Assembly (NCBI RefSeq): GCF_018131225.1
Contig: NZ_JAFCMM010000003.1
Location: 446,001-510,000 of the forward strand
Reading direction: 5' to 3'
Length of the DNA stretch: 64,000 nucleotides
DNA from: Bradyrhizobium sp. U87765 SZCCT0048
Lineage (GTDB): Bacteria; Pseudomonadota; Alphaproteobacteria; Rhizobiales; Xanthobacteraceae
The notes under the pieces were generated by a model. It saw nothing but the letters and a program-made list of their open reading frames with translations, had not been told where the DNA came from and ran no database searches. Positions 36,137-44,020 of this stretch are shown here, piece by piece (the stretch's first letter is position 1; each line of letters opens with the position of its first letter). Both the position numbers and the translations under genes were made by a program.

Positions 36137-36843
36137 GGCGCCGCGCCCGGCGAGGGCAACGCGGCGGTGCATTCCCGCCGTTCATCCAGCGGCCCCGAGC
36201 GGATCACGATCGTCACCGGCTGGGCGAAGCCCGATGGCGGAGGCCCGATCCGCAGCCCGCGCAGCGCGACCTCGATGCGGTCGCGCTCGCTGTCCGCCTC
36301 GGCCAGACCCTTGACCTGCAGCACCTCGCCCGACGGACCGATCCACAGCCGCGCGGCGACACGCCGCTCGATCGGCGACACCGGCCATCCGCAGAACGTC
36401 CGGCGCAGCGCGGTCTGGATGCGGCCGTAATAGGCGCTTTCGCTGACCGCATTGCGCACGCCGTTAGCCCCTGCGACGTCCTGCCGCATCACAACGAAGA
36501 CGCCGTCGTCCTTGGCATCCGCCAGCAACCCGGTGCCCGCGAGCAGGATCTGCAGCGCGGTCTCCGGCCGGTACGCGCCATCGACAGCGGCAGAGCGGCG
36601 GCCCGTCGCAAGTTCGCCGGCATAGAGGATTTCCCGCCCCGAGACGCGCGCGAAGATCTCCAGCGCGTCACCGAGAGGCAGGGCTGCGATATGAAAATGG
36701 AGGGGAGCAGCTCCGGTACTGCGGTATTCGGTGGCATCGGCGTGCGGCAGCGAACTTGAAACGCATTGCATGATCAGAAAAAACGCCGCCACCCGCACAC
36801 AGACCCGCGACAGCCATTCCTGCGATCCACGTGCACCCGGCAT
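36133..36843 (-). CDS. STN domain / TonB-C-like signalling protein (VreA-like), no barrel
   Basis: A 236-residue exported protein. The chosen ATG at 36843 opens a signal peptide (VCVRVAAFFLIMQCVSSSL, ending near HADA). A secretin/TonB short N-terminal (STN) domain spans about residues 48-118 (FHIAALPLGDALEIFARVSG, AVDGAYRPETALQILLAG). A TonB C-terminal-like domain spans about 135-216 (YYGRIQTALRRTF, ERRVAARLWIGPSGEV). The 22-strand receptor barrel normally joined to STN is missing. The same two-domain layout is known for VreA of the Pseudomonas aeruginosa PUMA3 system. A longer frame to 36921 would need a TTG start. The last base pairs overlap the sigma gene. Confidence 0.82.
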   Translation of the reverse strand: MPGARGSQEWLSRVCVRVAAFFLIMQCVSSSLPHADATEYRSTGAAPLHFHIAALPLGDALEIFARVSGREILYAGELATGRRSAAVDGAYRPETALQILLAGTGLLADAKDDGVFVVMRQDVAGANGVRNAVSESAYYGRIQTALRRTFCGWPVSPIERRVAARLWIGPSGEVLQVKGLAEADSERDRIEVALRGLRIGPPPSGFAQPVTIVIRSGPLDERRECTAALPSPGAAP

Positions 36844-37011
36844 CCGTCCGCAGTCTGCCCCCGATGTCCGCACGCGCCCCCGCTGCCGGGACGACAGACA
36901 CTTAGTGGCCAACTGTGACAATTGGACGAAGGCGAACCGCTATACCGCCGGTCAGCCTCAGGACACCTCTAGCCACGAGCTGGGCGCGCTGCGCGAGCGT
37001 CATGCGGCGCG

Positions 37012-37048
37012 ATGGCGATGCGCCATGGATGCCGGCGTTTGCCGGCAT
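37012..37048 (-). terminator. Two adjacent hairpins after the TPR gene
   Basis: ATGCCGGC/GCCGGCAT (37029-37036 with 37041-37048) and ATGGCG/CGCCAT (37012-37017 with 37021-37026) lie 15 bases after the TPR-gene stop on the minus strand. There is no T-run, so termination is uncertain. They may separate the TPR transcript from the STN-sigma-FecR operon. Confidence 0.4.
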
Positions 37049-37062
37049 TGCAAATCCGCCGG

Positions 37063-38463
37063 CTAACGCGCGGCTTTCCAGTTCGCCACCATCGCGCGTC
37101 CCTCCGCCTCGAGGCGAGGGCGCTGGGCGGCGACCTCGGTGCTGAACTGCATCGCGTAGAAGCTCACTCCGCGGCATCGCTGCTTGAGATCCGCGCCGAT
37201 CGCTTCGAGACGGCTGCGTTGGGCGTCAGTCGCGACCACCGCTTTCGCCGCCTGCAGGCGGACATCCTGGAACAGGCAATAGCGGATGTTGTCCGAGGTC
37301 AGCGGCAGGTCGGCGATCGGCGGCACCTCCAACCCCGCCGGCGGAACGTCGGCGCGCGATGAGGATGGCGCAGTCGGCCACGGCGGAAACGATGATGGCG
37401 GTTGAACGGCGACCGTGGCCTGCGGCGGCAGGGAGCTCCACCAATGGGCTGCTGCGGCAGCAGCCAGCAGCACCACGACCGCGCCACCGATCGCCGCACT
37501 CCAGCGCATGATCGTCCGCTGTCGACGCTTCTGTGCGATCTCGTCGCGCCAGCCCCGCAGCCGGGCAATCTCGTCCGCATTGGTTTCGAGATACAGCAGT
37601 TCGTCGATGTGGTTCAGCGCGTCGGCCCAGCGTTCGGTCCTGGTCGCCTGCTGAAGCAGCGGATACACCGCGTGCTGGCGCAACGCACGCCTGTCGGCCG
37701 TCAGTTCTTCCAGCATCCGCTGGGACGGCGGCATCCGTCCCGCGACCACGAGCATGCCGTCGAACACCGTCGTCGCGGCGCGCGCCAGCGACCGGTGATG
37801 GAGATCGAGCGCCAGCCCGCGCACCATCTGCCACGGCGCGTCGGGATCGGCGCTGCCCGCCGCGGTGCTGACCGCAGCCACGAATGCGGCGTAGAGCGTT
37901 TGTGCCGGACCGATCGCCGCCGGACCGAAACCATGCGACAGAAGGGCGACCTCGAAACTGTCGGAACGGCTTCCAGCCTCGCGGCAAGCCGCGATCAGCG
38001 GCTGGAGATTTCCATCTGTCGTCGCTGCGCCGCGCGATACATGGCCGGGCGCAACACCTTGGGACGACGGCGCCGACGGCTCGGCGGCATGGCGATCGGC
38101 GGCTGGCGACCGCGCCGCCGCGGCGCTTGCCAGGATGCGATCACGCTGCACGCGGAACAGGTCGCCGCCATCGGCGGCAAGACCGATCGCAGCATCGAGA
38201 TCGGACAGCGCACGCTGCTGATCACCCCGGCTCTCCCAGATCAGGCCACGCAATGCAAAAGCGTGGGCGTCCGCCGGATCGAGGCCGACGGCTGCATCGA
38301 GATCGGCAAGCGCGGCGTCATCGTCCTGCTTGCGCACCCACAGCAGGGCACGCTCGCGATAGGCGGCTGCGTCCGTGGGATTCTCGGCGATCCGCCGGCT
38401 GCACGCCAGGAACCGCGCCTCGAGGTCGAGCGCGTCCATCGCGCGATGGTCAGCGGAAGCCAT
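37063..38463 (-). CDS. TPR protein with central membrane segment
   Basis: A 466-residue protein. The N-terminal part has two to three TPR units (AAAYRERALLWVRKQDDDAAL seen as AYRERALLWV and DDDAALADLDAAV; AHAFALRGLIWESRGD). A long middle helical part follows, then a single membrane helix near residues 320-341 (WSAAIGGAVVVLLAAAAAA), a Pro/Ser-rich linker, and a C-terminal domain with two Cys (IRYCLFQDVRLQAAK, LKQRCRGVSFY). The cytoplasmic TPR and periplasmic tail suggest a link across the inner membrane. The start at 38463 was picked because GGGGA precedes it. It is on the same strand 219 bases upstream of the STN gene. Function unknown. Confidence 0.65.
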   Translation of the reverse strand: MASADHRAMDALDLEARFLACSRRIAENPTDAAAYRERALLWVRKQDDDAALADLDAAVGLDPADAHAFALRGLIWESRGDQQRALSDLDAAIGLAADGGDLFRVQRDRILASAAAARSPAADRHAAEPSAPSSQGVAPGHVSRGAATTDGNLQPLIAACREAGSRSDSFEVALLSHGFGPAAIGPAQTLYAAFVAAVSTAAGSADPDAPWQMVRGLALDLHHRSLARAATTVFDGMLVVAGRMPPSQRMLEELTADRRALRQHAVYPLLQQATRTERWADALNHIDELLYLETNADEIARLRGWRDEIAQKRRQRTIMRWSAAIGGAVVVLLAAAAAAHWWSSLPPQATVAVQPPSSFPPWPTAPSSSRADVPPAGLEVPPIADLPLTSDNIRYCLFQDVRLQAAKAVVATDAQRSRLEAIGADLKQRCRGVSFYAMQFSTEVAAQRPRLEAEGRAMVANWKAAR

Positions 38464-38992
38464 GGCGATCCCCGCACCGTACTGCATGGTCAGTTGCACC
38501 AGCGCCCGCAACGTTCGCACCGTCTGGACTATGCACGCCTGCCCGCACGATCCCGTCTGCTCCCGCCCCTGATTCGTCGGATCGACCGTTCCACGAGGCA
38601 CGGATGACGGCAACAGCAATCTGGGACACATCCCGGCGTGCGCCGGCTCGCGCCGCCGTCGGATCTCCCGCAGCGCGACGGCATCCCGCCATCACGCGCC
38701 TATGTCGATTGCACCGAGGAAGAGCAGCGAACGCCGGCGACTTCCCCACCCGCGCGACGTTCCCGTCACCTTGCCTGCTGTCACGGTGGTCGCGCCCGGG
38801 GGGATCACGGATGTCACCAGATGACCGGTCATCGCCGGCGCACCATTGCCGCCAGCCGACAGTGTGCCGAGCCCCCACGCATGGACACCCACGTTCTGGC
38901 CGCTGCTGCGCACGGTCGCATTTCACTGCGGGCAGCGTCCCCGGCGACTGCGCATGGGTCGCGCCGAGACCGACCGTGGCATCGAGCGAAGG
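38464..38992. other. Intergenic region between TPR and cyclase genes
   Basis: About 530 bases. Open frames run through it on both strands, but none shows a credible ribosome-binding site, signal peptide or known motif. It should carry the promoter of the TPR gene. I see nothing else. Confidence 0.4.
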
Positions 38993-40339
38993 CTAGTAAT
39001 CTCCGGCACCGCCTCGCGCCGTGGTTGACAGCTTGCGCGGGGCTGCTGCCGTCGCCACCCGATGGCCGGTGAGATCAACGACGCGGCCGCTGGCGTCCGG
39101 CGGTCGGCCCCGGACCGCCATCACCACGCCGTCGGGGAACTCTTCTCCAGGAGGCGGCGCCGCGATCGTCGCGGCCGCGCCCACCTTGTTCGGATCGCTG
39201 GCCGCAGCCTGACCAGCCACACGGACGCGGTTTCGCCCCGATGCCTTGGCCTCATAGAGAGCTTCATCGGCCAGGATGAGCAGCGACTGGAGAGTATCGA
39301 GACCATTGGCATGGGCGATGCCCGCGCTGACGGTCATCCGCAACGGCCCAGATGGTGTCGCGACGGCCGACGCCTCGATCTGCACCCGGATGCTTTCGGC
39401 GATGGTCATCGAGGCGCGTGCCCCCCCGCCCGACAGGACGATGCAGAACTCCTCGCCGCCAATTCGCGCGGCCAGATCGCCCGGCCGAACGTGGGCCAGG
39501 ATCACGCTGGCAAAGGCCTTCAACGTCCGGTCGCCGGAGTCGTGGCCAAACCGGTCATTGATCCGCTTGAAGTGATCGACGTCCATCACCACGACCGCGT
39601 TCCCGATCGGGAGCGGAACGGCCGGCCCATCGAACAACGCACGACGATTCAGCAACCCTGTGAGCGCGTCCAGCCGCGCTTCCGACCGGTGCCTGCTGGC
39701 AATGCGGGCCTGGTGAAGGGTCAGCGACAGCGTGCCGATGCCGGTCAGGCCGACGATAACCATGATGGAGTTGATGTCCTCGGCCCAGTTGGCCGGACGG
39801 GCGTCGAGAATGAACTGGCCTTCCGCCAGGAGCGCATAGCCGCATGCAACGAACGAAACAGCCGCGAGACCATACAATGCGGCATTCGCTGCCATCAGCA
39901 GCGGAAACTCGGCGCGTGCGGTCCAGTACTGGTGTCCGGCGAGAGCGAGCAGGAGGCCGATCGCGACATTCGCGATGATCGTGCCGGTACCCGAGTAGCC
40001 CGATACGAACGCCGCCGACGTCGCGACAACTGCACCCGTCGTGACTGCGCATGCGACGATCCAGTTCGATCGCCGCGAGCAGAACCTGGCGGAGCCGGCA
40101 TACAGGAAAGCGAAGCCGGGAATGAGCAGGACGAAGGAGGCGAGCAGCAGGCGGGAATCGTACTTGTCGATCACCCCGATAAACGCAACCACCCCTGCGA
40201 CAAGCGAGCCCAGCGCCGCGGACCAGATCAGCAGGTGATTCTCCGACCGCCCCACGCTCCACATCAAAAAGAGCGTGAACCCGAGCGAAGCGCCGGAGAA
40301 GCCGATGGCAACGAAAAGGGAGAATTGATCGAGGGGCAT
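38993..40339 (-). CDS. Membrane-bound diguanylate cyclase (GGDEF)
   Basis: A 448-residue protein that makes cyclic di-GMP. The N-terminal 210 or so residues form about six to seven membrane helices with no classical sensor motif recognised. The GGDEF domain follows, with LDALTGLLNRRALF, DVDHFKRINDRFGHDSGD and the active-site loop GGEEF at residues 294-298. An inhibitory I-site, RPGD, is at 285-288, exactly five residues before the loop, so product inhibition is expected. The C-terminal 70 residues are low-complexity. It could act with the nearby giant adhesin, because cyclic di-GMP often controls attachment, but there is no direct link in sequence. Confidence 0.9.
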   Translation of the reverse strand: MPLDQFSLFVAIGFSGASLGFTLFLMWSVGRSENHLLIWSAALGSLVAGVVAFIGVIDKYDSRLLLASFVLLIPGFAFLYAGSARFCSRRSNWIVACAVTTGAVVATSAAFVSGYSGTGTIIANVAIGLLLALAGHQYWTARAEFPLLMAANAALYGLAAVSFVACGYALLAEGQFILDARPANWAEDINSIMVIVGLTGIGTLSLTLHQARIASRHRSEARLDALTGLLNRRALFDGPAVPLPIGNAVVVMDVDHFKRINDRFGHDSGDRTLKAFASVILAHVRPGDLAARIGGEEFCIVLSGGGARASMTIAESIRVQIEASAVATPSGPLRMTVSAGIAHANGLDTLQSLLILADEALYEAKASGRNRVRVAGQAAASDPNKVGAAATIAAPPPGEEFPDGVVMAVRGRPPDASGRVVDLTGHRVATAAAPRKLSTTARGGAGDY

Positions 40340-40466
40340 GGCGCGACATCGTCGGGGGACGGTGTGCCTGATTACGCCAGCGAGGGTTACGAAATTTGTT
40401 CTGTCAGCGCATTCCGGGCGGCAAAGTTGATTGAATGCTTCTCGCCCGCCTCGAAACGATGGCGGT

Positions 40467-40487
40467 GGCTTAAGGAATTGTTAAGCC
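40467..40487. repeat. 7-bp inverted repeat upstream of the cyclase
   Basis: GGCTTAA (40467-40473) and TTAAGCC (40481-40487) are spaced by 7 bases, about 130 bases upstream of the cyclase start. It may be an operator. It is short, so chance is possible. Confidence 0.3.
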
Positions 40488-40588
40488 CTTCGACGGTCGC
40501 CGCGGCGCAAGCGGCCGTCACACCGCGCGATGATCGCAGCTCGCGTTCATCGCTATTGTTTTCGGACGCCGAGTTCCGCTTGAATGAC

Positions 40589-40747
40589 CGCTTCGACACG
40601 GCGCCGAACGATATCCGGGGCATGGCGCGCGCCCATTTCGACGACCAAGCGTTGTCGGCGCTGGTGCTGTGGATCGCGACCACGAACATGTTCAACCGCA
40701 TCAATGTCGCGACCCGGCAGATTCCGGGCGAGACCAGCGGGTTCTAA
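40589..40747 (+). pseudogene. 3' remnant of a carboxymuconolactone decarboxylase-family gene
   Basis: The frame ending at 40747 encodes about 52 residues resembling the C-terminus of CMD/AhpD-like proteins: RAHFDDQALSALVLWIATTN followed by MFNRINVATRQIPGE. The normal upstream part with the catalytic ExxxxH/CxxC region is missing. The preceding sequence in this frame, FSPASKRWRWLKELLSPS and similar, does not match the family. There is no evident start codon with a ribosome-binding site. I read it as a gene remnant. Confidence 0.55.
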
Positions 40748-40870
40748 CCCTCCCATTGCGGAGCGATCGCCGAGCCTGTTCTTCCGGCCGATCGCTCCGC
40801 CGCAGTGCCCGGACCTGCAAACGACCGCCCCATGGCATGTCGCCGTCGGCCGATACGCCCGCGGTGACGC

Positions 40871-41269
40871 TCACCGGCGGCTCTTGGCTGCGAGGCGCTG
40901 ACCGAGACGCTGCAGATCGACCACCATCCGCTCATCGGTGCCGCGGCCGATCTCCTCGATCTCGTCGCGGGCGAGGACCGTAAAGACGATGCGCCGACCG
41001 TCGACCTCGGTGACTTCCGCCTCGGCCGTAACACGGTGCCCGACCGGAGTCGCCGCGGTGTGCCTGACATCGATCATGGTCCCGACCGCGCTTTCGCCTG
41101 GCTCAAGGCCACTCCTGATCGCAGCGAGCGCGGCGTTCTCCATCACCAGCACCATGATCGGCGTCGCCAGCACCGGGGGCAGCATCGCATCCTTGAAGCG
41201 GTTGGCCAGATGCTCCGGCGCCACGACGAGCGTCGATTGCCCCTTCATGCCCCGCGATATCGCATGCAT
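40871..41269 (-). CDS. Thioesterase-like protein (FlK type)
   Basis: A 132-residue hot-dog-fold protein resembling fluoroacetyl-CoA thioesterase-like proteins. It has TPIMVLVMENAALAAI with the catalytic-type Glu in MENAA, then VGTMIDVRHTAATPVGHRVTAEAEV, read here as VGTMIDVRHTAATPVG, which includes the usual His, and a C-terminal strand RIVFTVLARDE. It should hydrolyse a small acyl-CoA; the substrate is unknown. The start at 41269 has GGGAG upstream. It is followed, in transcription order, by the CMD-family remnant on the opposite strand. Confidence 0.82.
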   Translation of the reverse strand: MHAISRGMKGQSTLVVAPEHLANRFKDAMLPPVLATPIMVLVMENAALAAIRSGLEPGESAVGTMIDVRHTAATPVGHRVTAEAEVTEVDGRRIVFTVLARDEIEEIGRGTDERMVVDLQRLGQRLAAKSRR

Positions 41270-41300
41270 CTGCTATCTCCCTGTCGCCTGCGCCGCTCTG

Positions 41301-41534
41301 TCATTGTGTCCCACCCGCTCCGAGAAACGCCGGCAGCAGATCCTCCTGCACGACGATCGCGGCGGCCTCAGGCGTCAGCGCGCTGCCGACGAGATCGAGG
41401 TGGCCCGCCGCCTCCAGCAACAGGGCGCGCACATCGTCGGGCGACAGCACGCCCTTGGCGACGAGCCTGCGGACCAGCGCCTGCAGGATGAGGGCGTCGA
41501 TGCGACCATGCGCGAGCGCCGTCGGCTTTTCCAT
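41301..41534 (-). CDS. Small hypothetical protein near cbpM
   Basis: A 77-residue helical protein without signal or membrane segments (RIDALILQALVRRLVAKG, LSPDDVRALLLEAAGHL). I do not recognise it. The ATG at 41534 has GGGAG nine bases upstream; an ATG three codons earlier (41543) overlaps that site. It lies 50 bases after cbpM on the same strand and 31 bases before the thioesterase gene, so it probably belongs to the cbpA operon. Confidence 0.6.
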   Translation of the reverse strand: MEKPTALAHGRIDALILQALVRRLVAKGVLSPDDVRALLLEAAGHLDLVGSALTPEAAAIVVQEDLLPAFLGAGGTQ

Positions 41535-41584
41535 CGTGTTCATCTCCCGGTGCTTCGCGCGCGAATGTAAGCGACAATCGTGCC

Positions 41585-41866
41585 CTAGCGCGAACGTTCC
41601 TGCATGTCCCGTTGCAGTTGCTCGAACGCGCGACGCAGGCCGTGAAGCTGATCGACGAGATGCAGAACGACGTCGACGCCCTCGTCATTGACGCCGAAAT
41701 CGCCCTTGAGATCACGGATGAGATGGGCCCTCGCCACATCGGCATCGGAAAAGACCTGTTCGCTGGCCGTGCTGTCCGGAATGAGCCACTGATGCTCGAT
41801 CCAGAGCTCCAGGGTCTGCACCTGAAGGTCCGCGCTGACCAGAAACTGCTGCTTGGTCATGCTCAT
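41585..41866 (-). CDS. cbpM: Chaperone modulator CbpM (MerR-like)
   Basis: A 93-residue MerR-type helix-turn-helix protein of the CbpM group: LELWIEHQWLIPD, then DADVARAHLIRDLKGDFGVNDEG as DVARAHLIRDL and FGVNDEG, and a C-terminal helix LHGLRRAFEQLQ. In Escherichia coli CbpM binds CbpA and inhibits its J-domain activity. Here its ATG overlaps the cbpA stop as ATGA, which supports partnership and coupled translation. Confidence 0.88.
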   Translation of the reverse strand: MSMTKQQFLVSADLQVQTLELWIEHQWLIPDSTASEQVFSDADVARAHLIRDLKGDFGVNDEGVDVVLHLVDQLHGLRRAFEQLQRDMQERSR

Positions 41867-42765
41867 GATGCGCTGTCCTCACGCGGGTTGAAGGTCCGCC
41901 GATCCCATGTCTCGACAAATGCCTCGAGTTGGGGATCCGGCCCCTTTGGCAGGACCACTCTCAGCCGGACGAGTTCGTCGCCACTGCCGCCGCCGGCACG
42001 CGGCGCCCCCTTGCCCTTCAGGCGCAACGTCGTCCCGCTATTCGCTCCCTTCGGGATCGTCATGGTCACGGCCCCCGTCGGGGTCGGCACGCGCACCTTG
42101 CCGCCAAGCACGGCTTCCGCCAGCGAGATCGGCAATTCCAGCGAGATGTCGTCCCCGTCACGAACAAACCGCGGATCGGACCGAACCTCGACCTCGATCA
42201 GCGCATCGCCCGGCTCGCCCTGACCGGCGCCAGGCATCCCCTTGCCGCGCAGGCGGAGAATCTGTCCGTCGACCAGCCCCGGCGGGATCGCCACGTCGAG
42301 AATGTTGCCGTCAGGCAATGTCAGGCGCTTGCTGGCGCCAGTGATGGAATCTGCGAAGTCGATCTCGAGGCTGTAGTGCAGATCACGCCCGCGCCGATTC
42401 GCGCGCGCCTTCTCGCCACGCCTGAGGAATTCGGCGAAGGCGTCGTCGGCATGCATGAAGTCGGCATAACCTGATGCATCGGCATAGGGATGCCCCGCAT
42501 CCGCATTGGCGAAATCCCGATAGTAGGGATGCTGCGGCCGCTCCGCGCCGGAGGCATCGATTTCACCGGCGTCGAAACGCTTGCGCTTGTCGGCATCAGA
42601 CAGCAGGTCGTAGGCGCCGGCCACCTCCTTGAACTTGTCCTCGGCCGCCTTGTCGCCGGGGTTGAGATCGGGGTGCAGCTTCTTCGCGAGCTTACGGTAG
42701 GCCGTCTGGATCTCTGCCGCAGACGCCGTCGGGGCAACGCCGAGAATCTCGTACGGATCTCTCAC
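41863..42765 (-). CDS. cbpA: DnaJ-like co-chaperone CbpA
   Basis: A 300-residue Hsp40 without a zinc-finger region. The N-terminal J domain (residues 1-66) has the DnaK-stimulating HPD at 31-33. A linker rich in Asp, Ala and Tyr follows, and then two C-terminal substrate-binding beta domains (LPDGNILDVAIPPGL, LRLRGKGMPG, DALIEVEVR, TLRLKGKGAP). The order and length match CbpA. It is divergent from the DyP-encapsulin genes and cotranscribed with cbpM. Confidence 0.92.
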   Translation of the reverse strand: MRDPYEILGVAPTASAAEIQTAYRKLAKKLHPDLNPGDKAAEDKFKEVAGAYDLLSDADKRKRFDAGEIDASGAERPQHPYYRDFANADAGHPYADASGYADFMHADDAFAEFLRRGEKARANRRGRDLHYSLEIDFADSITGASKRLTLPDGNILDVAIPPGLVDGQILRLRGKGMPGAGQGEPGDALIEVEVRSDPRFVRDGDDISLELPISLAEAVLGGKVRVPTPTGAVTMTIPKGANSGTTLRLKGKGAPRAGGGSGDELVRLRVVLPKGPDPQLEAFVETWDRRTFNPREDSAS

Positions 42766-42961
42766 GACCGTCTCCGCTCAAAGTACCCGCCGGCTAATAT
42801 GAGGGCGCAAATCAGGGGCTTTTGCAAGACCGATCACCCCCGTCCCAAGCCTCTCGCGGCTCTTGTCAAGGCGACCGTTGCATGGTCCTCTGATGATCGC
42901 TCGTTCGTCGTTGTGATCTCTTCGCGGTCGCGATGGTGGAACAGTCCAGCAGGAGAGACGC

Positions 42962-44020
42962 GTGCCATCCGCCGTTCCGCAACCGGTCGCTGCGAAACTG
43001 ACGCGCGCCGCGATTTTTCTCACCGTCACACTCAAGCCGGACCCGGACCATGATGTGACGGTCCGCTCGCTGTGCGGCGACCTTGCCGCGCTGGTGCGCG
43101 CCGTCGGCTTCCGCGATCTCGAGGGCCGGCTGTCCTGTGTCATGGGGATCGGCTCGGACGCCTGGGATCGCCTGTTCATCACGCCGCGGCCGAAGGAGCT
43201 GCATCCGTTCCGCGAAATCCATGGCGTTCATCACGCTGTCGCAACGCCCGGCGACCTGCTGTTTCACATCCGCGCCGTGCCGATGGACCTGTGCTTCGAG
43301 CTCGCCAGCCAGATCGTGACGCGGCTCGGCGACGCCATCGCGTCGGCGGACGAGGTCCACGGCTTCAAGTATTTCGACGAGCGCGACCTGCTCGGCTTCG
43401 TCGACGGAACGGAAAACCCGGTGGACCAGGCGGCGCTCGACGCCACCGTCATCGGCGACGAGGACCCCGTCTTCGCCGGCGGCAGCTATGTCATCGTGCA
43501 GAAATATCTCCACGACCTCGCCAAATGGAATGAGATTCCAGTCGAAGTGCAGGAGAAGATCGTCGGCCGCACCAAGCTGTCCGACATCGAGCTCGATGAC
43601 ACCGTGAAGCCGAGCTACGCCCACAACGCACTGACGACCATCGTGGAGAACGGCGAAGAGCTCGATATCGTGCGCGACAACATGCCGTTCGGCCATGTCA
43701 GCCAGGGCGAGTTTGGTACCTACTTCATCGGCTACGCCAAATCCCCGCGCCGGATCGAACTGATGCTGGAGAACATGTTCGTCGGCCGGCCGCCCGGCAA
43801 TTATGATCGCCTCCTCGACGTCAGCCGGGCCGTCACCGGCATCCTGTTCTTCGTCCCGTCGGCGACGTTCCTCGAGGACGCCCCCAACACCGCGCCTGCA
43901 TCGCCCGTGGAGCCTGCCGCAGCACGGGCTCCGGAGGCCGCCGCCCCCGCATCGTCGCCGCCGCCATCCGATGGCTCCCTCGGCATCGGCTCACTCAAAG
44001 GAGAGGCTGGACATGAATAA
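42962..44020 (+). CDS. DyP-type haem peroxidase, encapsulin cargo
   Basis: A 352-residue dye-decolorising peroxidase of class B. GFVDGTENP holds the catalytic Asp (D148). The likely proximal haem ligand is H221 (SYAHNAL), with distal Arg and Asn in VRDNMPFG (R238, N240) and then GTYFIGYA. After a disordered Ala/Pro linker (about 305-336), the C-terminus carries the encapsulin-targeting peptide DGSLGIGSLKG (337-347). The start is GTG at 42962 with AGGAGA upstream. The stop overlaps the encapsulin ATG by eight bases, so cargo and shell are made together. Expected role: peroxidase packaged in a protein shell for oxidative stress. Confidence 0.95.
   Translation: MPSAVPQPVAAKLTRAAIFLTVTLKPDPDHDVTVRSLCGDLAALVRAVGFRDLEGRLSCVMGIGSDAWDRLFITPRPKELHPFREIHGVHHAVATPGDLLFHIRAVPMDLCFELASQIVTRLGDAIASADEVHGFKYFDERDLLGFVDGTENPVDQAALDATVIGDEDPVFAGGSYVIVQKYLHDLAKWNEIPVEVQEKIVGRTKLSDIELDDTVKPSYAHNALTTIVENGEELDIVRDNMPFGHVSQGEFGTYFIGYAKSPRRIELMLENMFVGRPPGNYDRLLDVSRAVTGILFFVPSATFLEDAPNTAPASPVEPAAARAPEAAAPASSPPPSDGSLGIGSLKGEAGHE

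Noticed and set aside
38450..38926. Open minus-strand frames between the TPR and cyclase genes
   Set aside because: No ribosome-binding site, no known motif, and low-complexity composition.
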